Source: Mycobacterium sp. IS-1496 (GTDB lineage: Bacteria; Actinomycetota; Actinomycetes; Mycobacteriales; Mycobacteriaceae). Taken from it: a stretch of DNA of 64,000 bases. Location of the stretch: the NCBI RefSeq assembly GCF_001499995.1, contig NZ_LQIU01000012.1, positions 186,001-250,000 on the forward strand, in the 5' to 3' direction. Shown here piece after piece: positions 9,421 through 18,157 of this stretch. Below the pieces are notes generated by a model. That model had not been told where the DNA came from. It was given only the letters and a program-made list of their open reading frames with translations, and ran no database searches. Positions within the stretch are counted from its first letter, which is position 1. Every line of letters starts with the position of its first letter. The position numbers were made by a program, and so were the translations under genes.

Positions 9421-10236
9421 TCAGAACCGCCAGAGCGCTTCCTGGGTGGTGCTCGCGATCAGCACGCCGTCGTCGTCGTACAGCGAACCGACGGCCAGGC
9501 CGCGGGCATCGCTGTTGTTCACCCCGCTGACCTCGTAGCGGTGCCAGCGGTGCGGATCGTACGGTCGGTGGAACCACACCGAGTGATCCAGCGAGGCCGC
9601 CATCCCGGCGCCGGGTTCGTCGGGGGCGCCTGCCGGGCGGGCGGCGGGCACCGGTCCGAGGTCGGACATGTAGGTCAGCAGGCAGGCGCGGATCAGCGGG
9701 TCGTCCTCGATGGGATCGAGTGAACGGATCCAGAACGGCGGGATGGCGAAGGGCGAGGTGTCGCCCGGGTCGGCGCGGACCTCGAAACGGTCCACGGCCT
9801 CCAGATCGGGGACCTTGGGCCGGGCATCGTCGAAGGGCAGGGACGCCTGCCGCGGCGGATGCCAGTCGGCGCTGTCCTCGGGGCGATGGAAGGACGCGAT
9901 CATCTCGAGGATGACCTTGCCCTCCTGGATCGCGGTGACGCGGCGGGTGTCGAACGAGCGGCCGTCGCGGGTGCGCTCGACCTGCAGTTCGACGTCGATT
10001 CCGTACTTGCCGCCGCGGACGAAGTAGCAGTGCAGCGACTGCGCCCGTTTGTCGGGGTCGACCGTGACCCCGGCGGCGCCCAGTGCCTGCGCGGCGATCA
10101 GACCGCCGAACAGCCGGTGCGCCGGACCGCTGGTGACCAGCGGTGCGAGGAAGGTGTCGCCGTCGCGGTCGAACTCGAGCAGGCGCGCGATCCAACTCAC
10201 GTCATGCGGCCAGGGGGTGTCTCGGAGGGCGGTCAT
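9421..10236 (-). CDS. tesB: Acyl-CoA thioesterase II (TesB family)
   Basis: About 271 residues forming a double hot-dog thioesterase. 'HRLFGGLIAAQALGAA' is the first hot-dog signature. 'SLHCYFVRGGK' follows, then 'FDTRRVTAIQEGKVILEMIASFH', and the second half contains 'ASLDHSVWFHRP' and 'GLAVGSLYDDDGVLIASTTQE'. TesB enzymes hydrolyse medium and long acyl-CoAs in the cytoplasm. The ATG at 10236 is chosen because TAAGCT lies seven bases upstream, as for a leaderless message, and the next hydrophilic residues match the family start. Codons at 10239 and 10257 are alternatives. Confidence 0.88.
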   Translation of the reverse strand: MTALRDTPWPHDVSWIARLLEFDRDGDTFLAPLVTSGPAHRLFGGLIAAQALGAAGVTVDPDKRAQSLHCYFVRGGKYGIDVELQVERTRDGRSFDTRRVTAIQEGKVILEMIASFHRPEDSADWHPPRQASLPFDDARPKVPDLEAVDRFEVRADPGDTSPFAIPPFWIRSLDPIEDDPLIRACLLTYMSDLGPVPAARPAGAPDEPGAGMAASLDHSVWFHRPYDPHRWHRYEVSGVNNSDARGLAVGSLYDDDGVLIASTTQEALWRF

Positions 10237-10273
10237 CATGGGCAGCTTATCGACCAACTGGTTGGGCGCATCG

Positions 10274-10957
10274 TCAGGGGCCGGGGCGTCGGGCGCGAGC
10301 GACCTGCGCCGCGCCGTTGCCGGTGATCAGCCAGAGGGTGGTGAGTTGGGCGACGAACTCGTCGCGGGTGAGGCCGGTCCGGCCGTCGACGAACGCGAGG
10401 ATGGCGTCGGCGGTGCCGCCGACGATGAACGCGGGCGCCACCCTGGCCAGGGGATCGGACTCCAACTCGACGCCGTGCACGCTGCGCCCGTTGTCGATCA
10501 GGACCTCGGTCAGGTGATGCATGACCGCGGCCCGGTGGGCGTGCAGTTCCGCCGATGCAGGGACCCCACCCAACAGGATCCGGGCCCGGCGAGGGTCGTC
10601 GACCAGCGCGTGCACGGCGGCGGTGACGGCGGCGAACGCCCGTGCCTCCAACGACTCCTCGGCGGCGGCGTCGGCCGCCTGCACCGTTGCGGCACGGACG
10701 TTCTCGGCGACGTCGTCGACGACGGCCGCCGACAGCGCGTCGAGATCGGCGAAGTTCTCGTAGAAGTACCGCTTGTTCAACCCGGCTGCGGTGCACAGTT
10801 TGCCGACCGTCGCGCTGCGCCACTGGTTGTGCGCCATCGCCTCCATCGCGGCGTCGACGAGGCGGGCTCTGCGCCGGCTGCGGCGGACGTCTGCCGAGTG
10901 CCCGCCGTAGGCGCGCCCGGGCACCGCTGGATCGTCGCGATCGGCCGTTGACACCAT
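10274..10957 (-). CDS. TetR-family transcriptional regulator
   Basis: About 227 residues. The helix-turn-helix is visible as 'SATVGKLCTAAGLNKRYFYENFADLDAL' (about residues 45-73), typical of TetR proteins. The C-terminal ligand domain is helical and Ala-rich. The gene is divergent from the P450 gene, and a 22-bp palindrome lies in the 54-base gap between the two starts, so the regulator most likely represses both genes. The start at 10957 places a cAGAAT -10 box six bases upstream, overlapping the palindrome; 10960 is an equally possible ATG. The arrangement parallels the Rv3058c/cyp136 pair of M. tuberculosis. Confidence 0.88.
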   Translation of the reverse strand: MVSTADRDDPAVPGRAYGGHSADVRRSRRRARLVDAAMEAMAHNQWRSATVGKLCTAAGLNKRYFYENFADLDALSAAVVDDVAENVRAATVQAADAAAEESLEARAFAAVTAAVHALVDDPRRARILLGGVPASAELHAHRAAVMHHLTEVLIDNGRSVHGVELESDPLARVAPAFIVGGTADAILAFVDGRTGLTRDEFVAQLTTLWLITGNGAAQVARARRPGP

Positions 10958-10965
10958 CATCTGAT

Positions 10966-10987
10966 TCTGGCACGGTTCGGTACCAGA
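10966..10987. promoter_or_regulatory. Candidate TetR operator palindrome
   Basis: TCTGGCAC, six bases, then GTACCAGA: the arms match at seven of eight positions. The site sits between the divergent TetR and P450 starts and overlaps the likely -10 of the regulator gene, so binding could repress both directions. Confidence 0.6.
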
Positions 10988-11011
10988 TACACCCGAGGAG
11001 GGCATCGGCGG

Positions 11012-12451
11012 ATGACGGCACTGACCACGCAGCTCACATCACCGACCAACACCCGCCGTCTGCATGCCGCCGGGGCGGCCGTCACCTCGCGTTTCCCGAG
11101 CCGGGAGGAACCTCTGGCCCCGCCACCGCGGGGTTCGAACCTCAAGCCGGTCATGGGCAACTACGGTTTCCCCTTCCTCGGTCACACGCTCAGCGCGCTG
11201 GCCGAACCGCTCGAGTTCGCCCGTCGGCGGTACGACATGTACGGGCCGGTCTCGTGGGCGGGCGGGGTCGGGTTCCGTGTCGTCTCGCTCATGGGCCCGG
11301 ACGCTCTGGAGACCGCGTGGATCAACCGGGACAAGGTCTTCTCCAGCACCCGCGGGTGGGCGCCCGTCATCGGCCCGTTCTTCCATCGCGGCATCATGCT
11401 GCTGGACTTCGACGAGCACCGCGATCACCGCCGGATCATGCAGCAGGCGTTCACCCGCACCGCGCTCGACGGCTACCTCGAACTGATGCGACCCGGCATC
11501 GACCGGACACTGCGCAGTTGGGCCGCCACGGACAGCTTTCCGTTCTATCCGTCCATCAAGCACCTGCTGCTGGAGCAGGCCGCGGAGGTGTTCGTCGGCA
11601 CCCACCTCGGGCCGGAATCCGATCAGCTGTCGGCCGATTTCCATGACACGGTGCGCGGTGGGCAGGCCCTGCTGCGGGCTGATGTGCCGGGCGGTGTCTG
11701 GGCCAGGGGCCTACGCGCGCGGCGGCGGCTCGAACGTTACTTCGGTGAGCAGATCGCCGACCGGCAGCGGGGCGACGGCACCGACCTGTTCTCGATGTTG
11801 TGCCGCAGCGAGGACGACGACGGCGCGCGGTTCACCCCCGCCGACATCGTCAACCACATGATCTTCCTGCTCATGGCCGCCCACGACACCACCGCGATCG
11901 CGTTGTCCATGCTCGTGTACGAGTTGGGCCGAAACACCCAGTGGCAGAAGGTGCTTCGCGACGAGGCGGTCGGCAGACCCAACGACGCGCCCGCCCTGCT
12001 GGACCTGGACGGCTATCCACTGCTCGACGCCGCGTTCAAGGAGATCCTGCGGATGTACGCGCCGGCGGGCACCCTGTTCCGGCAGACGACGCGCGACACC
12101 GAGATCCTCGGACACTTCGTCCCCGCCAAGGCGCAGGTGGCGATCAACGTCCACGCCTCGATGAGGCTGGCCGACTGGTGGCCCGACCCGGACACCTTCG
12201 ACCCGGGTCGCTTCATCGACAAGCCCGAACCCCGGGCCGCGGTGAGCCGCTACGCATTCGCGCCGTTCGGCGGCGGGGCGCACAAGTGCATCGGCCAGCA
12301 GTTCGCCGACATGACGGTCAAGACCACCATGCACCAGATGCTCAGACGCTTCGAGTGGAGCGTCGCCGACGGCTACCGGATCCCGCTGACGTGGGGGACC
12401 GGTCCGACGCCGGCCGACGACCTGCCGATCGCCCTGCGCACCCGCGCATAG
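11012..12451 (+). CDS. Cytochrome P450, CYP136-like
   Basis: A 479-residue P450. The I-helix oxygen-binding motif AAHDTT, the K-helix ExxR (KEILR) and the haem-ligand loop FGGGAHKCIG are all intact. The N-terminal 'PPPRGSNLKPVMGNYGFPFLGH' and 'WAPVIGPFFHRGIMLLDF' strongly resemble mycobacterial CYP136. M. tuberculosis CYP137 occupies a nearby locus, so I call this CYP136-like from sequence memory only. An AGGAGG ribosome site lies eleven bases before the ATG. The gene is divergent from its TetR neighbour and ends just before a strong hairpin. The substrate is unknown; a hydrophobic lipid or steroid-like molecule is typical. Confidence 0.93.
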   Translation: MTALTTQLTSPTNTRRLHAAGAAVTSRFPSREEPLAPPPRGSNLKPVMGNYGFPFLGHTLSALAEPLEFARRRYDMYGPVSWAGGVGFRVVSLMGPDALETAWINRDKVFSSTRGWAPVIGPFFHRGIMLLDFDEHRDHRRIMQQAFTRTALDGYLELMRPGIDRTLRSWAATDSFPFYPSIKHLLLEQAAEVFVGTHLGPESDQLSADFHDTVRGGQALLRADVPGGVWARGLRARRRLERYFGEQIADRQRGDGTDLFSMLCRSEDDDGARFTPADIVNHMIFLLMAAHDTTAIALSMLVYELGRNTQWQKVLRDEAVGRPNDAPALLDLDGYPLLDAAFKEILRMYAPAGTLFRQTTRDTEILGHFVPAKAQVAINVHASMRLADWWPDPDTFDPGRFIDKPEPRAAVSRYAFAPFGGGAHKCIGQQFADMTVKTTMHQMLRRFEWSVADGYRIPLTWGTGPTPADDLPIALRTRA

Positions 12452-12461
12452 AAGGCATGGA

Positions 12462-12497
12462 AGAGGCCCTGACCGGACGAACCGGATCAGGGCCTCT
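12462..12497. terminator. Strong bidirectional hairpin between the P450 gene and tRNA-Pro
   Basis: An 11-bp perfect stem AGAGGCCCTGA/TCAGGGCCTCT continues into a CCGG/CCGG inner stem with one bulged A and a five-base loop. It sits ten bases after the P450 stop and just beyond the 3' end of the convergent tRNA-Pro, so it can end both transcripts. There is no clear T-run. Confidence 0.75.
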
Positions 12498-12510
12498 GTA
12501 CTCACACGAG

Positions 12511-12584
<74 letters not shown>

Positions 12585-12735
12585 CGTGAAGCGTTGAAAG
12601 GGTATCGCACCGGTGCCTCGGAAAGCCAAACGGCCTCGCGACACGAGTTCCGCACGAGCCGGAATGCCCGGGGTTGTCGGTGGCGTTGTCCACAATGACG
12701 GCAGAGCGCCGCACAACTGGTGAAACGAGGCAGAT

Positions 12736-12933
12736 ATGACCGGGTTAGGAGCTTCCCTCTACCTGGGGTTCTTCGCTCTGGCGGCGATCTGGCTCTTCCT
12801 GACCGCCGACGGGCCGCTCTCGGGCGGGTCCGACGATCAGCGCCAGACGCAGGACCGCTCGAAGTCGACCAGCGCCTCGGCCGATTCGGACGGGTCGATG
12901 CCCTGGCTGCTCAGCCACTCGTCGCAGAAGTAG
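12736..12933 (+). CDS. Possible small membrane protein (65 aa)
   Basis: An ATG with a good ribosome site (GAGG five bases upstream) opens 65 codons. The first 25 residues ([20 protein letters not shown]...) form a clear transmembrane helix. The rest is Ser/Asp/Gln-rich and overlaps the 3' end of the convergent desulfhydrase gene by 97 bases. The helix and ribosome site argue for a real small membrane protein; the long overlap and low-complexity tail argue against it. No family was recognised. Confidence 0.4.
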   Translation: MTGLGASLYLGFFALAAIWLFLTADGPLSGGSDDQRQTQDRSKSTSASADSDGSMPWLLSHSSQK

Positions 12934-13943
12934 GTGTCGGCGTAGCGGTCGCCGCTGTCGGCGATCAACGTCACCACCGAACCGCTCCGCCCCTGCGCCT
13001 TCATCTCCGCGAGCAGTCCGAACGCCCCCCACAGATTCGTCCCGGTCGACGGGCCGACCCGACGGCCGAGCACCCGGCTCGCGTGTCTGGCTGCGGCCAC
13101 CGAGGCCCCGTCGGGTACGGCGACCATGCGGTCCACCACCTCGGGCAGGAACGACGGTTCGACCCGCGGACGGCCGATCCCCTCGATCCTCGACGACGCG
13201 CCGGTGACGACGGTCGGATCCTGCTGTGCGTAGGCGGGGAAGAACGCCGAGTTCTCCGGATCGACCACGCACAGCTTCGTCGCGTATCGGCGGTAACGGA
13301 TGTAGCGACCGATGGTCGCGCTCGTCCCGCCCGTGCCCGCGCCCACCACGATCCACTCCGGGATCGGGTGCTGCTCGGCGGCCATCTGGTGATAGATCGA
13401 CTCGGCGATGTTGTTGTTGCCGCGCCAGTCGGTGGCCCGCTCCGCGTTGGTGAACTGGTCGAGGTAATGCCCGCCGGTCTCCTCGGCGAGTCGTTCGGCC
13501 TCGGCGTACACCTGCGACGATTCCTCGACGAAATGGCAACGGCCGCCCTGTGATTCGATCAGGGCGACCTTGCTGGCGCTGGTCGACGACGTCATCACCG
13601 CGATGAACGGCAGGCCGAGCAGCGCCGCGAAGTACGCCTCCGACACCGCGGTCGAGCCGCTGGACGCCTCGATGACCGTCGTGCCCTCGCAGATCCACCC
13701 GTTGCACAGCCCGTAGAGGAACAGCGAGCGCGCCAACCGGTGTTTGAGGCTGCCGGTGATGTGCGTGGACTCGTCCTTGAGATACAGCGCGACACCGCAG
13801 CCCTCACCCCAGGCCGACGGGAGCGGGTACCGCAGCAGGTGGGTGTCGGCGCTGCGCCGGGCATCGGCCTCGATCAACCGGACGGCGTTGTCGACCCACG
13901 CGCGGGGCTGACTGTGAACGGCGATCGAGGACCGCCCCGTCAC
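12837..13943 (-). CDS. cds1: PLP-dependent cysteine desulfhydrase/synthase-like enzyme
   Basis: A 368-residue fold-type II PLP enzyme of the cysteine synthase group. The lysine that binds PLP is in [10 protein letters not shown] (about residue 67). The substrate-amine loop [10 protein letters not shown] follows, and '[18 protein letters not shown]' is the glycine-rich phosphate loop. The M. tuberculosis counterpart, Rv3684, has been reported as the L-cysteine desulfhydrase Cds1 that releases H2S; the same role is inferred here from family and position. It is the last gene of the ponA2-phosphoesterase-desulfhydrase string, starting seven bases after the phosphoesterase stop. Confidence 0.88.
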   Translation of the reverse strand: MTGRSSIAVHSQPRAWVDNAVRLIEADARRSADTHLLRYPLPSAWGEGCGVALYLKDESTHITGSLKHRLARSLFLYGLCNGWICEGTTVIEASSGSTAVSEAYFAALLGLPFIAVMTSSTSASKVALIESQGGRCHFVEESSQVYAEAERLAEETGGHYLDQFTNAERATDWRGNNNIAESIYHQMAAEQHPIPEWIVVGAGTGGTSATIGRYIRYRRYATKLCVVDPENSAFFPAYAQQDPTVVTGASSRIEGIGRPRVEPSFLPEVVDRMVAVPDGASVAAARHASRVLGRRVGPSTGTNLWGAFGLLAEMKAQGRSGSVVTLIADSGDRYADTYFCDEWLSSQGIDPSESAEALVDFERSCVWR

Positions 13944-13950
13944 CGCCCCG

Positions 13951-14937
13951 TCACCGCGCCGAAACGGTCGACGGCGACTGGCCGGCCCGCACGTCGGCGT
14001 CCCGGCCGCCGGTCGGCGCGGCGACCAGCGTCAGCAGCGTGGCCTCCGGCCGGCAGCAGAACCGCACGGGTGCGAACGGCGACGTGCCGATTCCCGCCGA
14101 CACGTGCAGCGCCATGTCGGCGCCCCACTTCGACGCGCCCTTGGCCCGCGACCGGTCGAGCTCACAATTGGTCACCAGTGCGCCGTAGAACGGCAGGCAC
14201 AGCTGTCCGCCATGGGTGTGACCGGCCATCACCAACTGGTAGCCGTCGGCGGCGAACCGGTCGAGCACCCGCGGCTCCGGCGAGTGGGTGAGGCCCAGCG
14301 ACAGGTTGGCGGTCGGTGTCGCCGCGCCGGCGATCGTGTCGTACCGGTCGCGTTTGAGGTGCGGGTCGTCGACACCGGCCAGCGCGATGCGCAGCCCCGC
14401 GACGTCGAGTTCGCGCCGCGTGTGGGTCATGTCCATCCAGCCGCGCTCGGTGAACGCCGCACGCAGGTCCTGCCACGGCAGCGGCTGTCCGTGCACCCGA
14501 TGTCCGGGGTTGGTGACGTAGTTCAACGGGTTCTTGAGCCGCGGCGCGAAGTAGTCGTTGCTGCCGAAGACGAACACACCGGGCACCGACAACAGCTCTG
14601 AGAGCGCCTGCACGACCGCGGGCACCGCCCGGGGATGCGCCAGGTTGTCGCCGGTGTTCACGACGAGATCGGGTTCCAGGCGGGCCAGATCCCGCAGCCA
14701 CGCCTGCTTACGCCGCTGGCCGGGCCGCATGTGGAGATCGCTGAGGTGCAGCACGCGCAGCGGTGTCGAGCCGGGCGTGAGCACCGGCATCGTCACCTCG
14801 CGCAGCGCGAAGGCGTTGCGCTCGATGAGCGACGCGTAACCGATCCCCGCGACCAGGGTTCCGGCGGTCACCGCAGCGGTGTTCTTCAGGAGCGTGATCG
14901 ACGTCGACGCCGTCGGTCGTGGCGAAGCAGCAGCCAT
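13951..14937 (-). CDS. Calcineurin-like metallophosphoesterase, membrane-anchored
   Basis: A 328-residue protein. A hydrophobic segment near residues 20-40 probably anchors it, with the catalytic domain outside. The metal-binding motifs of the calcineurin fold are in order: HLSDLHM, NTGDN, 'VFGSNDYF' (GNHD variant) and 'MAGHTHGGQ'. Relatives include YaeI/YkuE-type phosphoesterases; the substrate is unknown. It lies between ponA2 and the cysteine desulfhydrase gene on the same strand (Rv3683 position), suggesting an envelope-related job. The family N-terminus and the lack of a better codon support the ATG at 14937. Confidence 0.9.
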   Translation of the reverse strand: MAAASPRPTASTSITLLKNTAAVTAGTLVAGIGYASLIERNAFALREVTMPVLTPGSTPLRVLHLSDLHMRPGQRRKQAWLRDLARLEPDLVVNTGDNLAHPRAVPAVVQALSELLSVPGVFVFGSNDYFAPRLKNPLNYVTNPGHRVHGQPLPWQDLRAAFTERGWMDMTHTRRELDVAGLRIALAGVDDPHLKRDRYDTIAGAATPTANLSLGLTHSPEPRVLDRFAADGYQLVMAGHTHGGQLCLPFYGALVTNCELDRSRAKGASKWGADMALHVSAGIGTSPFAPVRFCCRPEATLLTLVAAPTGGRDADVRAGQSPSTVSAR

Positions 14938-15027
14938 GGCAGCAGCCTACTGCCAGATGGCCGCGCTCACCGCCTTCCACCCGGTCACCGTGGGAAAAGG
15001 CACAGCCGACCGCGGGTCAGCCGGCGA

Positions 15028-17481
15028 TCACGGCGGCGGCGGGGGTGGCGGAGGTCCGAGCACCGGCACGGTGATCGGGGGCAGGCCGGGGATCTCCACG
15101 ACCGTCTGCCCGATCGGCGGCGGCGGTCCACCCGGCAGGCTGGGCAGGTCGGGAACGCTGTACGTCGGAGGCGGCGGCGCGGGCGCGATGCCGTTGCTCA
15201 CCTGGATGGTGATGATCGACCCCGGGATGGTCTGGCCGCTCGGGTTGGTGCCGACGACGGTGCCGGACCGGGAGCCGCTGTTCACCGAGGCGGTGCCGTC
15301 GGCGACCTGGAAGCCCGCGTCGCGGAGGCGTTGGCGGGCGGCGTCCACGGTCAGACCCGACACACTCGGCACGTTCGAGCCGGGACCGCCGTCGACCCAG
15401 CGCGGGTCGGTGGGCGGCAGACGCACCTCGCCGAAGTTGGTGGCGATCGGCTTCATCGCCGTGAACCAGGTGCGGGCCGGCTCGTTGCCGCCGAACAGGT
15501 CGCCCGAGCCGCACTGACGCAGCGGGAACGAGCACAGCTCACCGGGGCTCGGCGAATCGTCGTAGACGTAGTTGGCCGCGGCCAGCTGGTTGGTGAAGCC
15601 GAGGAACGCCGACGAGCGGTTCGACTCCGTCGTCCCCGTCTTACCCGACATGGGCAGGTCCCAGCCCACCGAACCGGCCGCACCCGCCGCGGTGCCCGCC
15701 CCGGTGTCGTCCTTGCTCATCGCGTTGGCCAGCGTGTTGGCCAGCCCCTCCGGCACCGCCTGCTCGCAGGTCTCGGTGGTCACCGAAACCTCCTCGCCCT
15801 TGCGGTCGAGGACCTGGGCAATGGGATTCGGGGGGCACCACATTCCGCCCGAAGCGAGGGTGGCCGCGACGTTCGACAGTTCCAGCCCGTTGACCTCGAA
15901 CGGGCCGAGGGTGAACGAGCCGATGTTCTGGCGCTTGATGAAGTCGGCCAGGCTCTCGTTGCTCTCCGGGTCGTAGTCGCGGGCGGTGCCGGGCAGCGCG
16001 TAGGACCGCAGCCCCAGCCGGACCGCCATGTCGACCGCGCGGGGCACGCCCACCTGGGAGATGAGCTTCGCGAAGGCGGTGTTCGGGGAGGTGGCCAGGG
16101 CGTCGGTGACACTCATCGAACCGCGGTAGCCGGCGCCGGCGTTGCGGACGCACCAGGTGGCCGCCGGGCAGCCCGGGGTGTCGCTGCTGCCGAGCCCCTT
16201 GGCCTGGAACGAGCCGGGCACCTGCAGCTGGGTGTTGATGCCCATGCCCATCTCCATCGCCGCGGCGGTGGTGAAGACCTTGAACACCGATCCGGCGCCG
16301 TTGCCGACCAGCGAGAACGGCTGCGGATGCATGGTCTCGTTCGCGTCGACGTTGAGCCCGTAGGTGCGGTTCGACGCCATCGCCAGCACCGGATGGGTTT
16401 CCTTGCCGGGCCGGATCACGCTCATCACGCTCGCGACCCCCGGGGTGTCCGGGCTGGCGAACTGGTTGACGGCCGACTTCACGGTGGCCTGCACATCGGG
16501 GTCGAGCGTCGTCTTGATCAGGTAGCCACCCTTGGCGACCTGCTCCTTGCTGATGCCCGCCCGGGCCAGGTAGTCCAGCGCGTAGTCGCAGAAGAACGCC
16601 CGGTCGCCGGCGGCGATGCAGCCCCGCGGCAGTTCGTTGGGGACCGGAAGGACGCCCAACGGCTCGTTCTTCGCGGCGCGCAGCGCCTCCGCCTCGTTCG
16701 GCAGGTTCTCGATCATCGTGTCGAGCACCAGGTTGCGGCGGGCCAGGGCGCCGTCCGGGTTGGTGTAGGGGTTCAGCGAGCTCGTCGACTGGACCAGGCC
16801 GGCCAGCAGTGCCGACTGTTGCCAGTTCAGTTCCGAGGCGTTGACGCCGAAGTACGTCTGGGCAGCGTCCTGGATGCCGAACGCGCCGTTGCCGAACGAG
16901 ACCAGGTTGAGGTAGCGGGTCAGGATCTCGGGTTTGGTGAACGTCTTGTCCAGCGTGAGCGCCATCCGGATCTCACGCAGCTTGCGCGCCGGGGTGGTCT
17001 CGATCGCGGCCCGCTTCTCCGAGTCGGTCTGCGCCACGACCAGCAACTGATAGTTCTTGACGTACTGCTGCTCCAGCGTCGACCCGCCGCGGGTGTCGGT
17101 GTCACCGCGCAGGTAGCCGGCCAGACCGGTGAGCGTGCCCTGCCAGTCCACGCCGTTGTGTTCGGCAAACCGCTTGTCCTCGATGGAGACGATCGCCAGT
17201 TTCATCGTGTTGGCGATCTGCTCGCTGGGCACCTCGAAACGTCGCTGGGAGTACAGCCACGCGATCGTGTTGCCCTTGGCGTCGACCATCGTCGACACCT
17301 GCGGGATCTCACCCTCGACGAGTGCGGCCGAACCGTTGGCGACGACGTCGGACGCACGGTTGGACATCAGACCGATGCCGCCGACCACGGGGAACATCAG
17401 GGCGGCAGCCAGCACGCTGGCCAGCAAGCAGCACCAGGCGAGCTTGACGACCGTGACTGCTGTTGGCGGACGTTCCGGCAT
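15028..17481 (-). CDS. ponA2: Class A penicillin-binding protein with PASTA domain
   Basis: An 817-residue bifunctional peptidoglycan synthase. After an N-terminal membrane anchor (about residues 12-35) comes the glycosyltransferase domain, with 'IVSIEDKRFAEHNGVDWQGT' and 'GGSTLEQQYVKNY'. Next is the transpeptidase domain with SVFK as the catalytic Ser-x-x-Lys and SGKTGT as the third motif. A single PASTA domain follows (about residues 700-760), then a Pro-rich tail ending in a proline run. It polymerises and crosslinks peptidoglycan outside the membrane. PonA2 in mycobacteria is the non-essential, stress-linked paralogue of PonA1. It heads the operon that includes the phosphoesterase and desulfhydrase, divergent from whiB4. 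Confidence 0.95.
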   Translation of the reverse strand: MPERPPTAVTVVKLAWCCLLASVLAAALMFPVVGGIGLMSNRASDVVANGSAALVEGEIPQVSTMVDAKGNTIAWLYSQRRFEVPSEQIANTMKLAIVSIEDKRFAEHNGVDWQGTLTGLAGYLRGDTDTRGGSTLEQQYVKNYQLLVVAQTDSEKRAAIETTPARKLREIRMALTLDKTFTKPEILTRYLNLVSFGNGAFGIQDAAQTYFGVNASELNWQQSALLAGLVQSTSSLNPYTNPDGALARRNLVLDTMIENLPNEAEALRAAKNEPLGVLPVPNELPRGCIAAGDRAFFCDYALDYLARAGISKEQVAKGGYLIKTTLDPDVQATVKSAVNQFASPDTPGVASVMSVIRPGKETHPVLAMASNRTYGLNVDANETMHPQPFSLVGNGAGSVFKVFTTAAAMEMGMGINTQLQVPGSFQAKGLGSSDTPGCPAATWCVRNAGAGYRGSMSVTDALATSPNTAFAKLISQVGVPRAVDMAVRLGLRSYALPGTARDYDPESNESLADFIKRQNIGSFTLGPFEVNGLELSNVAATLASGGMWCPPNPIAQVLDRKGEEVSVTTETCEQAVPEGLANTLANAMSKDDTGAGTAAGAAGSVGWDLPMSGKTGTTESNRSSAFLGFTNQLAAANYVYDDSPSPGELCSFPLRQCGSGDLFGGNEPARTWFTAMKPIATNFGEVRLPPTDPRWVDGGPGSNVPSVSGLTVDAARQRLRDAGFQVADGTASVNSGSRSGTVVGTNPSGQTIPGSIITIQVSNGIAPAPPPPTYSVPDLPSLPGGPPPPIGQTVVEIPGLPPITVPVLGPPPPPPPP

Positions 17482-17619
17482 GTGTACAGAGTAACGACGC
17501 CGTCCGGCGGGATCGCCGGAGCAGCGAGATTGTCGCCCTTCGCGGGCGTCGTCACGTCGTGCCGGGATTCACCGATCTTTAAGAAGTCGATCAGACGGCA
17601 CGGTCGTCCCAAAAAAGTC

Positions 17620-17687
17620 GGACACAAAGTGTTGCGTAAATGTGCCCTGACCACCTAGCTTGGACACACAGTGCGATCCAGGACACA
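17620..17687. repeat. Three GGACACA repeats in the ponA2-whiB4 intergenic region
   Basis: GGACACA occurs at 17620-17626, 17662-17668 and 17681-17687. The last two are flanked by CTAGCTTGG and CTAGCTGG. A TAGATC box at 17708-17713 could be the whiB4 -10, so the repeats lie just upstream of it. A regulator-binding role is possible but unproven. Confidence 0.35.
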
Positions 17688-17776
17688 CTAGCTGGCGCAA
17701 TGTGGCGTAGATCGCATCAGCGGTTTACTCCGGAGGATCACCGTCGGGTGCGACGGCAGGAACGAAGGGATCGCCG

Positions 17777-18133
17777 GTGTCAAGTATTCGGCCCGCGGTG
17801 CGCAAGACCACGACAACCGTCCCCTCCTCGCCCCCCGCACACGGTGCAGAGGCCGAAGCGCGGATCGCCTGGGTCTCTCAGGCCCGCTGTCGCCAAGCCG
17901 ACCCGGACGAACTGTTCGTCCGCGGCGCCGCGCAGCGCAAGGCCGCGGTGATCTGTCGTCACTGCCCGGTCATCCTCGAGTGTGGCGCCGACGCCCTCGA
18001 CAACCGGGTGGAGTTCGGCGTGTGGGGTGGGATGACCGAACGTCAGCGTCGTGCGTTGCTCAAGCAGCATCCCGAGGTGGTTTCCTGGGCTGAGTTCTTC
18101 TCCGCGCAGCGCAAACACCGCAGCGCGGTCTGA
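17777..18133 (+). CDS. whiB4: WhiB4 redox-sensing Fe-S transcription factor
   Basis: A 118-residue Wbl protein. Four cysteine ligands for a [4Fe-4S] cluster are present at residues 38, 60, 63 and 69 (CRQADP and CRHCPVILEC). The DNA-interaction turn GVWGG follows at about 81-85, with the basic segment TERQRRALLKQ after it. In M. tuberculosis WhiB4 (Rv3681c) responds to oxygen and oxidants and affects the antioxidant response. The neighbours (ponA2 on one side, the Rv3679-Rv3680-like ATPases on the other) match that locus. The start is the GTG of VSSIRPAVRK, with a weak ribosome site. It is divergent from ponA2 across about 295 bases. Confidence 0.94.
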   Translation: MSSIRPAVRKTTTTVPSSPPAHGAEAEARIAWVSQARCRQADPDELFVRGAAQRKAAVICRHCPVILECGADALDNRVEFGVWGGMTERQRRALLKQHPEVVSWAEFFSAQRKHRSAV

Positions 18134-18157
18134 GCTCCTTCTTCTTCCGATCGCCGG

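Noticed and set aside
12686..12694. A lone TTGTCCACA (DnaA-box) near tRNA-Pro
   Set aside because: A single nine-base match is expected by chance at this scale, and no second box or origin feature is nearby.
14635..17658. A 1007-codon open frame opposite ponA2
   Set aside because: Same GC-driven antisense artefact; ponA2 on the other strand has all catalytic motifs.
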